Below, piece after piece: positions 1 to 7,879 of a DNA stretch of 64,000 nucleotides. Source of the stretch: JBAYIE01 sp041665785 (GTDB lineage: Bacteria > Bacteroidota > Bacteroidia > UKL13-3); contig JBAYIE010000005.1 in the NCBI GenBank assembly GCA_041665785.1, positions 49,809-113,808 on the forward strand. The letters are read 5' to 3'. Each line of letters begins with the position of its first letter. The stretch's first letter is position 1. The translations under genes and the position numbers were made by a program. The notes beneath the pieces are model-generated. The model ran no database searches. It saw only the letters and a list, made by a program, of their open reading frames with translations, and had not been told where the DNA came from.

Positions 1-2
1 GT

Positions 3-833
3 TTTGAGAATATGGATCTTTCCGAAGACCGCGGTTCGTTTTCGGATTTGCTGAAAGAACTGGAAATTCCTTACCCTGATTATGGTGTTGCAGAAGACGC
101 TGATGAAGCCATTAAAGTGGCGAACAAAGTGGGTTATCCGGTATTGGTTCGTCCGTCGTATGTACTGGGTGGACAAGGAATGAAGATCGTAATCAACGAT
201 GAAGATCTAGAAAAGGCTGTGATTGATTTGCTGGGAGATTTGCCGGGCAATCGTGTATTGATTGATCATTTTCTCGACCGTGCCGAAGAAGCTGAAGTGG
301 ATTTGATTTGTGATGGAACCAATGTGCATATCATCGGGATGATGGAGCATATTGAACCGGCCGGAATTCACTCGGGTGATTCGAATGCCGTATTGCCTCC
401 ATTCAGTTTGAGCGAAACCGTGCAGAAACAAATGGAAGCTTACTCCATTCAACTGGCAAAAAACATGAATATCCTGGGTTTGCTGAATATCCAGTTTGCC
501 ATCAAAAATGAGAAGGTTTATGTGATCGAGGCCAATCCTCGTGCATCGCGTACGGTACCGTTTATTGCCAAAGCATACGGAATTCCGTATGTAAATATTG
601 CCACCAAAGTAATGCTGGGTGTAAGCAAAGTAACCGACTTCACTTACGAAAGGAAACTGGTGGGTTACGCAATCAAAGAACCGGTTTTCTCTTTTGATAA
701 ATTCCCCGGAGTAAACAAAGAACTCGGACCTGAGATGAAATCAACCGGTGAGGCTATACGCTTTATCAAAGATTTGCAGGATCCGATCTTCCGTCAGTGG
801 ATCAAAGAAAAGAGCATGTATCTGAGTCGGTAA
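3..833 (+). CDS. carB: Carbamoyl-phosphate synthase large subunit, C-terminal part (5' end outside window)
   Basis: This is the second ATP-grasp half of CarB, which makes carbamoyl phosphate for arginine and pyrimidine synthesis. The frame is open from base 3, before the first ATG at 12, so the gene begins outside the window. Visible landmarks are VLVRPSYVLGGQGM (ATP-grasp), VIEANPRASRTVPF (metal and ATP site) and FDKFPGVNKELGPEMKSTGE. The protein stops about 20 residues after STGEAIRF, where the E. coli enzyme continues with a regulatory domain of about 130 residues (MGS-like). From memory, shorter CarB proteins of about 950 residues are usual in this phylum, so I read this as a natural end and not a frameshift. 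The next gene lies 70 bp downstream on the same strand. Confidence 0.93.
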   Translation, partial: FENMDLSEDRGSFSDLLKELEIPYPDYGVAEDADEAIKVANKVGYPVLVRPSYVLGGQGMKIVINDEDLEKAVIDLLGDLPGNRVLIDHFLDRAEEAEVDLICDGTNVHIIGMMEHIEPAGIHSGDSNAVLPPFSLSETVQKQMEAYSIQLAKNMNILGLLNIQFAIKNEKVYVIEANPRASRTVPFIAKAYGIPYVNIATKVMLGVSKVTDFTYERKLVGYAIKEPVFSFDKFPGVNKELGPEMKSTGEAIRFIKDLQDPIFRQWIKEKSMYLSR

Positions 834-903
834 TTGGTCAACAATTAACGCTGACATTTTAATTAATTAACAGAATGATTATATTGGGTTCAAATCCCGG
901 TAT

Positions 904-1518
904 ATGTTATTCCAAATAGCAAACAAGTTTGATTACCTGGTTATGGCTGTAATGGCTGTAATCGTTATCATTGGTATCTATCAGTTTTATTTCTGGTGCC
1001 AACGAAACAATTTCAGAAAACCGATAGGACTGAAATCGGTTATCGATGATTGGTTTGCGCTCAAACCGGCATGGATCTGGGTTTACAGCGGAATCTATTA
1101 TCCCATCATCATTTTTATGATTTTCTCGTTTCACGATATGCGTCATTTCAATTATACCGTGTTCAGCTTTTTCACTTTGCTGATGTGTCAGATGTTGTTC
1201 TTTGTTTTTTTACCGGTACAAACACCGATGGAATGGAGAACCGCTGTTACGGGAAATACCGTTACTCACCGGTTTATGCGGTATATTCAAAGTCTTGATC
1301 AATCGAACAATTGTTTTCCCAGTATGCATATGAGTGTTTCCAATTTGACCGCATTGCATCTCCAAGCCAATTATCCGGATTTTGGAAATTATGTATTTGT
1401 GTTTCCGGTACTCATTGCGATCAGTGCCTTATATACCAAGCAACATTTCTTTCTGGATCTGATACCGGGAGCCTTACTGGGATGGGTTGTATTCCGGTTC
1501 TATCTGATGATTTATTAA
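904..1518 (+). CDS. PAP2-superfamily membrane protein, inositolphosphotransferase/phosphatase-like
   Basis: A 204-residue integral membrane protein with about five or six hydrophobic segments. Two PAP2 motifs are visible near the C-terminus: NNCFPSMHMS, carrying the SxxxH-type motif with its His, and YTKQHFFLDLIPG, with the second His and the Asp of the catalytic dyad. The KQHFFLD spelling resembles the Aur1/Ipt1-like and lipid-phosphate phosphatase branch more than small soluble acid phosphatases. Family knowledge suggests it acts on a lipid phosphate or moves a phospho-head group at the membrane; many members of this phylum make sphingolipids, but the substrate cannot be read from the sequence. 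It lies 70 bp after carB, and no functional link is evident. Confidence 0.75.
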   Translation: MLFQIANKFDYLVMAVMAVIVIIGIYQFYFWCQRNNFRKPIGLKSVIDDWFALKPAWIWVYSGIYYPIIIFMIFSFHDMRHFNYTVFSFFTLLMCQMLFFVFLPVQTPMEWRTAVTGNTVTHRFMRYIQSLDQSNNCFPSMHMSVSNLTALHLQANYPDFGNYVFVFPVLIAISALYTKQHFFLDLIPGALLGWVVFRFYLMIY

Positions 1519-1576
1519 GATCCATTGTTGTCCGGAGAAAGATTTTAAATAACATGTTTTGGGCGTTCCCATGAAG

Positions 1577-1713
1577 CATGCGCGATGAATGGCTGTTTTA
1601 AAATTAACTTCTCGTGCGCATACCTTCATGGTCGGGCTATTCGCTGCAATCCCTGAAGGTAAGCTAGCGCATCCTTCAGGGGATTTCCGCTTCAATCCCT
1701 AACGCGGCCTTCG
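1577..1713. repeat. Dispersed non-coding repeat element with central hairpin
   Basis: The 404-bp gap between the PAP2 gene and corA holds a structured element. A 9-bp perfect stem, CCCTGAAGG (1651-1659) and CCTTCAGGG (1673-1681), encloses a 13-base loop. It is flanked by two copies of GCTKCAATCCCT, at 1644-1655 and 1689-1700, the second followed by AACGCGG. An outer pair, ATGCGC (near 1577) and GCGCAT (near 1616), adds further symmetry. The layout GTCGGGCT, then GCTNCAATC, a variable stem, GGATTTCCGCTTCAATCCCTAACGC recalls an interspersed repeat I remember from many Bacteroidetes genomes; its role is not known to me. The remaining gap (1519-1576 and 1714-1922) shows no gene. Confidence 0.6.
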
Positions 1714-1922
1714 TTTCCATTTAAGCATCGCATTTAAAAAAGTTCCTTTTTACTCATGAATAATATCCAGGATTTAATAGTTAGAAATGTGTGCTTAGCT
1801 TATTTCTTAAAAAAAGAATTTAAGACACCGAAGCATAAAATCATGTTAAGCCTAGTTGCAATAGTGCTCATAGTCCGTGTATGAATTTATCCCGGACAGC
1901 ACTGATTAAGATCAGCGTTTTT

Positions 1923-2801
1923 TCAGATCCAACCTTTACGTTTAAACCAACCGTAAATTATCAGACTCAGTACGGCCATAAATCCCCACACCAGAGGATA
2001 AGCCATTTCATATTCCAGTTCCGGCATATGTCTGAAATTCATGCCGTATACACCTACCAAAAAAGTGAGAGGTAAAAAGAAAGCCGAGAAGGTGGTTAAG
2101 ACACGCATCACTTCATTGGTACGTTGCGAAGAGATAGAAATATAAATGGAGAGTAAGCTGTTTATATTGTCGTGGAGTTGTTCGGCAATGGTATCGTGTT
2201 TGGTATAATAATCTTTCAATTCCTGATAACTGGTTGATTTACGGTGCGCGGGAGCTGACTTAACCACAACCTCTTCAGCCAGGTTCAATAATTTACGAAT
2301 CACATAAATGCGCCGCTTGATGCGGTATAAGCTCTTTAACAAATCGGGGATCCGCTTTTTCAGAAAGATGCGGGATTCATAAAAATCTATATCCTTATCC
2401 AGTTTGGTCATTGGATGTTCGTATGTTTTCAAAGCCGAATAAAGCAATTTATACAAGAGTTCATGGACGGCAAGCGACTTGTTATGACCGAACTCAACCG
2501 GAAAATCATACGGAAGGCGATGAATGGTAATCAAAAATTTTGATCCTGCAAAAATGGAAAGTTTGCGGCTGATCTGCTGAATGGTGTCGGCATCGGCAGT
2601 ACAGGCAGCATCGTAATAACGGATGATCATAAACTGCACATCATCGATGGATTCAAATTTTGGAAGATGATCCGGTTGCAGACAATCTTTAACGGCCTCT
2701 GCATGCAATTTGTACTCGGCAGTCAGATCGATCAGTTCCGATTCGGTAGGATGCGTTACATCTATCCAGTGAAAGTGTGCGAATTCAACCCTGTTGATCA
2801 T
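1923..2801 (-). CDS. corA: CorA-family magnesium/cobalt transporter
   Basis: A 292-residue protein ending with two membrane helices. The hallmark YGMNFRHMPELEYE loop, carrying the GMN selectivity motif, sits between TM1 (FSAFFLPLTFLVGVYGMN) and TM2 (LVWGFMAVLSLIIYGWF). The positively charged C-terminal tail KRKGWI is typical of the family. The first 230 residues form the long cytoplasmic domain with coiled-coil-like helices (about 130-220) that gate the pentamer by sensing bound metal. The length is slightly short for the family (about 310-350) but complete. It is oriented away from the PAP2 gene, with its own 5' region shared with nothing obvious. Confidence 0.92.
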   Translation of the reverse strand: MINRVEFAHFHWIDVTHPTESELIDLTAEYKLHAEAVKDCLQPDHLPKFESIDDVQFMIIRYYDAACTADADTIQQISRKLSIFAGSKFLITIHRLPYDFPVEFGHNKSLAVHELLYKLLYSALKTYEHPMTKLDKDIDFYESRIFLKKRIPDLLKSLYRIKRRIYVIRKLLNLAEEVVVKSAPAHRKSTSYQELKDYYTKHDTIAEQLHDNINSLLSIYISISSQRTNEVMRVLTTFSAFFLPLTFLVGVYGMNFRHMPELEYEMAYPLVWGFMAVLSLIIYGWFKRKGWI

Positions 2802-2892
2802 ACAATCAAATATAGAAGAATATTCAGAGTGAGAACAGGATGTAAATTATATTACAAACTATTGCAAAGGAGGTACAGATGATAACACCCGA

Positions 2893-3402
2893 TCAAGGTG
2901 TTTGAACTGTATCTTTTTCTTTAAAGCTCTCAAAGATTTCTTCCGGAGTTTTACCCATGTTTTGCAAAGCCAGTTGTGCATCTTCCGTCAGTTCGCTTTT
3001 GGGATATTTTTTAATAAAATCGGTATAAACGCGGGTAGCCTGAGCTTCATCGTGCAAGCTGTTTTCGTAAATATACCCCTGCAAAAAAAGTGCTTCTTCG
3101 CTGATGTGATGATTGGGGTATTTTTCCATGATACGGTTAAACAATTCAATGGCTTCGAGATGTTGAGCCATTACGTTGCAGCGTTGAGCGGCTTTAAACA
3201 TGAACTCGGGAGCCAATTCGTCGTCGGGATATTTTTCAGCAAACTCCAGGTAACTCTTTTTTAATTTTTCGATATGCTCCGGACTGAACAGGCTGTCTTG
3301 ACCTTCCATGGCTTTAATCTCCGCCATTGCTTTTTCTTTGGGCGAATCGCAGGCGGAGAACAGAACCAGAGCGACCAATGTAAAAATGTACAGAATTCTC
3401 AT
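2893..3402 (-). CDS. TPR-containing lipoprotein, BamD/YbgF-like
   Basis: I place the start at the ATG at 3402 because it gives a clean lipoprotein signal, MRILYIFTLVALVLFSAC, with the lipidated Cys at residue 18; a longer frame from 3456 adds 18 residues that would spoil the signal. The mature part has tetratricopeptide-like helical pairs, for example YLEFAEKYPDDELAPEFMFK, AIELFNRIMEKYPNHHISEE and VYTDFIKKYPKSELTEDA. This spacing matches the outer-membrane-lipoprotein TPR group to which BamD and YbgF belong. It is only 169 residues, shorter than BamD (about 245), so I do not assign it to the Bam complex. The CoA-binding gene upstream ends 56 bp before its start. Confidence 0.75.
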   Translation of the reverse strand: MRILYIFTLVALVLFSACDSPKEKAMAEIKAMEGQDSLFSPEHIEKLKKSYLEFAEKYPDDELAPEFMFKAAQRCNVMAQHLEAIELFNRIMEKYPNHHISEEALFLQGYIYENSLHDEAQATRVYTDFIKKYPKSELTEDAQLALQNMGKTPEEIFESFKEKDTVQTP

Positions 3403-3457
3403 GTAGTTGGGTTGACTTATTGCTACGAAAATGCAGGTATAAAAAGTTTTCGCCAAA

Positions 3458-3817
3458 TTAATATTGACCGGTTCTCAACATAACCAGCGTACAGGCTTCA
3501 ACCGGTTCAATACCGCTTTGCCGGAGGAGTTGCTCAAAGGCAGGATTTTCGGTACCCGGATTGAATATTACGCGTTTGGGTTTCAACATCAGGATGGGTT
3601 GCACAAAGGTTTCCTGATGTTGCGGGTTGAGGTATAACGTTACCGTATCAAAAGTTTCGTGGGCCGGAAATTCGTCCGTTATGGGCTGATCTCCAATTTG
3701 ACCGGTTTGTTTTCCAAAGGCTACCAATGGATGTCCGTACTCCTGCAATAATTGGGTAGCCAGATAGGCATAGCGTGAAGGGTTGGGTGATGCGCCCATG
3801 ACAAGGGTCTTTTTCAT
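3458..3817 (-). CDS. CoA-binding (Rossmann) domain protein
   Basis: A 119-residue single-domain protein. The N-terminus MKKTLVMGASPNPSRYAYLA gives the nucleotide-binding loop (GASPNPSRYA), followed by a YGHPLVAFGKQ strand and IFNPGTENPAFEQLL near the C-terminus, as in the YccU-type CoA-binding family (related to the N-terminal domain of succinyl-CoA ligase alpha). The family has no firmly established enzymatic role; CoA or a similar nucleotide is the likely ligand. It lies on the same strand as the lipoprotein TPR gene. Complete length for the family. Confidence 0.8.
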   Translation of the reverse strand: MKKTLVMGASPNPSRYAYLATQLLQEYGHPLVAFGKQTGQIGDQPITDEFPAHETFDTVTLYLNPQHQETFVQPILMLKPKRVIFNPGTENPAFEQLLRQSGIEPVEACTLVMLRTGQY

Positions 3818-3901
3818 ATCAAATGCATTTAATAAGGTAACAACCCTGCTAGCGCTTTGGTTTTAAAGGGGACAAAGTTCAGGTTTTGCGGCAAAAGTAG
3901 A

Positions 3902-4585
3902 TTATAAAGAAAACCCCAATAGAAAGCCAAACGTGAAGCCAAATTTGCTGTAAGGATCGGTTCCAAAACTTTCAGGAGGGTTGTTTTCGTTGATATCAGA
4001 AGAAGGGAAAGCCATGTCGATGCCAAAATAATAATCCACTAAAAAATGATTGGACACTGCTTCCCGGCCATATTTAAAACCAATTTTGGTGAATGCAATT
4101 TCATTTTTATAACTACCAGAATAATTCGTTGTTGGGGGAGGTGAACTTCTTAATGCATAGGTACGATCGAGCGTATACGTATAGCGCGAAAAACAAATAC
4201 CAAAATAACCTCCATCGGGCGCCCCTTCATCGTGATCGGTTACGAAATATTTGGAATCATACGACCAGCCAAAACCGGTCATTTTGGATGTGAAATTATA
4301 ATCGCCGTTGCTAATCGGACGGGTAGAGCCTGCTTCATTTTCACGCGAGTATGGAAAATGTATAGTCAATCCAACGGCAACGCGATCGCCGAGCGTGCGT
4401 TCGTATCCAATACTGAATGCGTGATTGGGTTGATAAAACTCTATGCCGGCATCGGAGTTTATTGTGCCTTCTGTGTTAAAATTTGAATTATAGGTATAAC
4501 TCAATAGTTTAAAGTTGTTGCGTTGAGCGAATGTGTGCGATGCAGTAAAGAGGATCAGGAAGATCAAAGAAAATTTCTTGTTCAT
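3902..4585 (-). CDS. Predicted outer-membrane beta-barrel protein, function unknown
   Basis: A 227-residue exported protein. Residues 1-20 (MNKKFSLIFLILFTASHTFA) form a signal peptide with an AxA-type cleavage site before QRNNF. The rest shows alternating hydrophobic and polar strands rich in Tyr, Phe and Gly (FSIGYERTLGDRVAVGLTI, KIGFKYGREAVSNHFLVDY), ending in an aromatic or hydrophobic strand FGFTFGFLLGFSL, a common end for small barrels in this phylum. I do not recognise a named family. It starts 7 bp after the stop of the serine protease lipoprotein gene, so the two are probably co-transcribed. Confidence 0.65.
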   Translation of the reverse strand: MNKKFSLIFLILFTASHTFAQRNNFKLLSYTYNSNFNTEGTINSDAGIEFYQPNHAFSIGYERTLGDRVAVGLTIHFPYSRENEAGSTRPISNGDYNFTSKMTGFGWSYDSKYFVTDHDEGAPDGGYFGICFSRYTYTLDRTYALRSSPPPTTNYSGSYKNEIAFTKIGFKYGREAVSNHFLVDYYFGIDMAFPSSDINENNPPESFGTDPYSKFGFTFGFLLGFSL

Positions 4586-4592
4586 TTTTCAG

Positions 4593-6095
4593 CTATTTTT
4601 TTACAATCAACTCTTTTAATTGAAGCACTTCGCGAATGGTATTGGAAGGGATGCAGAAACCAATTCCTTCAATACCTTTGCCTACCAGTTTCATGGTTAC
4701 CATTCCTATTACTTCGCCCCGGTCGTTGATCAGCGGGCCACCACTGTTGCCCGAATTGATGCTCACATCGGTTTGCAGGTAGATCCGGTCTTCAAACTTT
4801 CTTCGGCCACTTACAATTCCTTTGCTTACACTTTGACCCAGGGAAATATCTTCCGGTGTACCGATGCAGAAAACTTCTTCACCAACGCTGGTACTGTCGG
4901 AGTTGCCCAGATAGGTGGCTTTAAATCCTGCACCGCTCAGTTTAAGCAAGGCAATGTCGTATTGTTCATCCCAACGGATTACATCAGCATTCAGGGTAAT
5001 GTTCTGATCCAGCATTACGTTTACTTTTTCCTTGCCTTTGATCACATGGTAATTGGTAATGAGGTAACCGTCTTTGGAAATGATATAACCGCTTCCATGT
5101 CCTTCGTCGTGTTGAATGGTTACCACACTTTTGGTTAAGGTGCTTATCATCTCGCTGGTTTTTTTGAAAACCGGACGGATTCCGGTCAGCACAGCCAGTT
5201 GTTCCGCTTTGTTTACAGACATGCTTTTCTGCCCCTGTACACCCCGGAGGAATTGATAGAGTTCAGCATCGTCGGACAGGTTCAGGCAATATTCGCTCAG
5301 CATCGAATGGATCACGCTGCGACGGTCATCTCCTTCCATCGTTCTTTTGATATCGGATGCAATCACCTTCACCGGAGATTTTTCGTTTCCTTTATAAAAG
5401 CACCAATCCACTTCCATATTGCATTGGGTAAAATTATTACCGGCTTTGCTGCTGATATTCATTTGAAGTTTTTTGATCACAGGTTTCACAGAAATTTCCT
5501 GTCCGTGACCCACATACTTAAAGTTTTTGTCGCGGTTGCATCCAGAAACCAGGTATGGCGAGCCTGACCAGATCTTGCAAAAAGATTCTTTGTAAGAGCG
5601 CGAATCGAACTGATTGATTTTAAAAATTAGTTCTTCTCTCAGGTGATTACCAATCTTGTATCCTTCGGAAATGTCCCACTGGATATCTTGTATAGTAAGG
5701 TCAAGCTTTTCGAGTGAATCGGCCCATTTGCGTTTGAGGATAGCGTATACCGATTGTTTGTCAAACTTGCGGATATTACCTGAAGGATAATCAATCAGGC
5801 AGGGGATACAAAATAACATGGCATCTATGAAAGCTGCTCCTTTTAGTTCGGAAGAAGTCAATTCGGTATTGGCTGACATATAGCCTTCTTTTTCAAAAAC
5901 CAGGTTTACCGTAGCTGCAGGTTTCAGCGTAAGTGTGGTGGGGCTTGTACCCAACAATTCGTGGTCGGTATTGTAAATTTTTACATCCGGTACATTGGCC
6001 GAGAAGTTAACCTGATGTCCTTTTTTGTTGATGAGTGTGGCACAGCTCCCGAGCGTAAACATTAACAAAAAGGCAATAAGAATTTTATTCAGCAT
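4593..6095 (-). CDS. Lipoprotein with PEGA-like segment and C-terminal trypsin-like (HtrA/S1C type) serine protease
   Basis: A 500-residue protein. A lipoprotein signal, MLNKILIAFLLMFTLGSC, places the lipidated Cys at 18. Residues about 30-75 resemble a PEGA domain (VKIYNTDHELLGTSPTTLTL, FEKEGY). The middle 90-310 is unassigned. The protease domain from about 325 has all three catalytic residues: His350 in LITNYHVIKG, Asp380 in YDIALLK and Ser451 in NSGNSGGPL. No PDZ domain follows, unlike DegP. The enzyme is therefore probably active in the periplasm or on the outer membrane, with an unknown substrate. It lies 7 bp upstream of the barrel protein gene and likely forms a two-gene operon with it. 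Confidence 0.85.
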   Translation of the reverse strand: MLNKILIAFLLMFTLGSCATLINKKGHQVNFSANVPDVKIYNTDHELLGTSPTTLTLKPAATVNLVFEKEGYMSANTELTSSELKGAAFIDAMLFCIPCLIDYPSGNIRKFDKQSVYAILKRKWADSLEKLDLTIQDIQWDISEGYKIGNHLREELIFKINQFDSRSYKESFCKIWSGSPYLVSGCNRDKNFKYVGHGQEISVKPVIKKLQMNISSKAGNNFTQCNMEVDWCFYKGNEKSPVKVIASDIKRTMEGDDRRSVIHSMLSEYCLNLSDDAELYQFLRGVQGQKSMSVNKAEQLAVLTGIRPVFKKTSEMISTLTKSVVTIQHDEGHGSGYIISKDGYLITNYHVIKGKEKVNVMLDQNITLNADVIRWDEQYDIALLKLSGAGFKATYLGNSDSTSVGEEVFCIGTPEDISLGQSVSKGIVSGRRKFEDRIYLQTDVSINSGNSGGPLINDRGEVIGMVTMKLVGKGIEGIGFCIPSNTIREVLQLKELIVKK

Positions 6096-6147
6096 TTTAA
6101 CCGGGTTTAACGGGCATGAGTTTATATATTAGAGAAAACAATCCAGT

Positions 6148-6163
6148 AAGGAGAATTCTCCTT
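6148..6163. promoter_or_regulatory. 16-bp perfect palindrome
   Basis: AAGGAGAATTCTCCTT is a perfect palindrome with no loop, located 7 bases beyond the stop codon of the 489-residue exported protein gene and 53 bp upstream of the protease lipoprotein start. With no loop and no T-run it is not a standard terminator. It could be a dimeric regulator's site for the downstream protease operon, or chance. Confidence 0.3.
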
Positions 6164-6170
6164 GTTCAGC

Positions 6171-7640
6171 TTATGATTTTGTGGGCAGATGAATGCGTAG
6201 AATTTTATATTTTTTTATCTTTGGCAGAATTAAAATTAATTCGTTATCGCTTGCTGAATAAAGTTCAGCGCCACCTATATAAAGATCCTCTGCTTGTTTT
6301 GGCCCAAAGAGCAACTGATTTTTAATGGTCCCATTTTCGTCAATAGTAGTGCAAATCAATCCGGGATCCGGATTTACGGCGTAATCAAAGTGTATCAAAT
6401 TAAGTTGATTGTTTCGTATTAACGATATACATGATAATTGGCTCGATTCCTGCAAATTATTCTCCTGTCGTTTGTTGATCCCTTTTTGCCAGGCCACTTC
6501 ACCATTGGGTAAAAACTCTGTAGCGATTAGTTCGTTTGTATGTCTGTACGTGGTATTAAAACTACCTGACTGCTTTGTAACCGTGTAGTTCACTTCACCT
6601 ATCAGGATAATATTACCATTTGCTTTTATATGAGCCGTTTTAAAACTCATGTAATCAATTGATAAATCTTTTTCCTTAGAGAACTTCTTCTTCGGATAAA
6701 TCGATTGATAAACATCTACACCAAACTCGGTTTTGGTTTCCATTTCTTTATACAGTGTTGCAGCATTATGAACCGAAAGAACAAACCCGGAATTGTTTCC
6801 TTTCATTTCTTTTCTGCACATACCCCCTACAATAATTTTATCAGGTGTGGCAAATAACTTAACACCTGATATTACAGATGCATTGGCCAGTGTGAGTTCT
6901 TCTTCTGACAGTTTCCCGGTTTGCATTTCATATTTTAAAAGATAAAAACCGGATGGGCTCACTTTCTTTCGTTTTTTAGCCTGATTGTCGACCACACTCA
7001 CCAAAAAATAGACATTGGAATTGCTTATGAGGTTTGAATGAACAACAAATTCATCACCTGCATAAGGTAATTCAATTTTATACTCACCTAAGATATTGAA
7101 GGAAGGATCAAATTCTTTAATAATCATTTCATGTTCCCTGGTATTTTTGTTGTCCTTTTTTTGTGCTTTGGTCAACTGAACCCAGGATTTGATATAAAAT
7201 GATTTTTTTGAATCGGAGAGAACTGCATTCCAGTCCGCTTCCTCAGTGACGAGTTGATCTATTTTGGTTAAATCGCTTTGTTCACTGTTTTCTATAGAAT
7301 AGGTAAGGGCATACAATGAATTAATCTTACTTTTAACTCCGCTTGCGAAGACATACATTTTATCATTCAACATCAAATCATGTTGGAATTTGTTCAGGTT
7401 TAATGATTTCACCTTTTTCCAGTCCAATTCCTTGCTTGAAACCAGCTCAAGTTCAGCTGAATAGTTTTCAATATACCGGCCTCGGAGAATAACCGGACCA
7501 TTGTTAAAACTACCTAAATACTGACTGTAAAACCAAATGCTTTCTGACTTGTATTGCGGGGAATAATCAATTTTAATCTTTTGTGCCAGTAAAGTTTGAG
7601 CCAGCAAGAGGATGCATAAAAATGTAAATATTTTCTTCAT
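6171..7640 (-). CDS. Exported protein of unknown function, predicted beta-propeller-like
   Basis: A 489-residue protein with a signal peptide, MKKIFTFLCILLLAQTLLA, followed by QKIKIDYSP. The body repeatedly alternates short beta strands with charged turns (VYFLVSVVDNQAKKRKKVS, KIIVGGMCRKEMKGNNSGFV, NIILIGEVNYTV), a texture often seen in secreted propeller proteins, but I see no named motif and no sorting tail. The protein belongs to a cluster of exported proteins on the minus strand (3902-7640). The 239-bp region upstream (7641-7879) shows no gene. Confidence 0.6.
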   Translation of the reverse strand: MKKIFTFLCILLLAQTLLAQKIKIDYSPQYKSESIWFYSQYLGSFNNGPVILRGRYIENYSAELELVSSKELDWKKVKSLNLNKFQHDLMLNDKMYVFASGVKSKINSLYALTYSIENSEQSDLTKIDQLVTEEADWNAVLSDSKKSFYIKSWVQLTKAQKKDNKNTREHEMIIKEFDPSFNILGEYKIELPYAGDEFVVHSNLISNSNVYFLVSVVDNQAKKRKKVSPSGFYLLKYEMQTGKLSEEELTLANASVISGVKLFATPDKIIVGGMCRKEMKGNNSGFVLSVHNAATLYKEMETKTEFGVDVYQSIYPKKKFSKEKDLSIDYMSFKTAHIKANGNIILIGEVNYTVTKQSGSFNTTYRHTNELIATEFLPNGEVAWQKGINKRQENNLQESSQLSCISLIRNNQLNLIHFDYAVNPDPGLICTTIDENGTIKNQLLFGPKQAEDLYIGGAELYSASDNELILILPKIKKYKILRIHLPTKS

Positions 7641-7879
7641 AGTCTACGGGTTTTGTTAAACGATATTAATCGCTTACAAGAACAATTCAAACTCTGCATA
7701 GTGCAAAAAAACTTTCGATCAAAGAACTATTCGTTGGAATATTTCCTCACAAGCCTTGTTGGCAAAGACTTTGGAACGGGCAAATAATAATAGAAGAATA
7801 TCCAGGAAAGGATAAAAAAGAATGAATCTTAAATAAGGGTTATGTGTAAACGGAGAGCAAAATCTGACCGGAGTCAACC

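Noticed and set aside
880..908. GGGTTCAAATCCCGG looks like the T-arm of a tRNA.
   Set aside because: No matching acceptor, D or anticodon arms are found upstream. At best it is a tRNA-end remnant, but chance is as likely.
1474..1695. A 73-codon minus-strand reading frame.
   Set aside because: It lies within the dispersed repeat element and overlaps the PAP2 gene end; its composition follows the repeat, so it is not a gene.
6116..6325. A 69-codon plus-strand reading frame opposite the 489-residue exported protein.
   Set aside because: It overlaps the end of a well-supported gene on the other strand and shows no domain.
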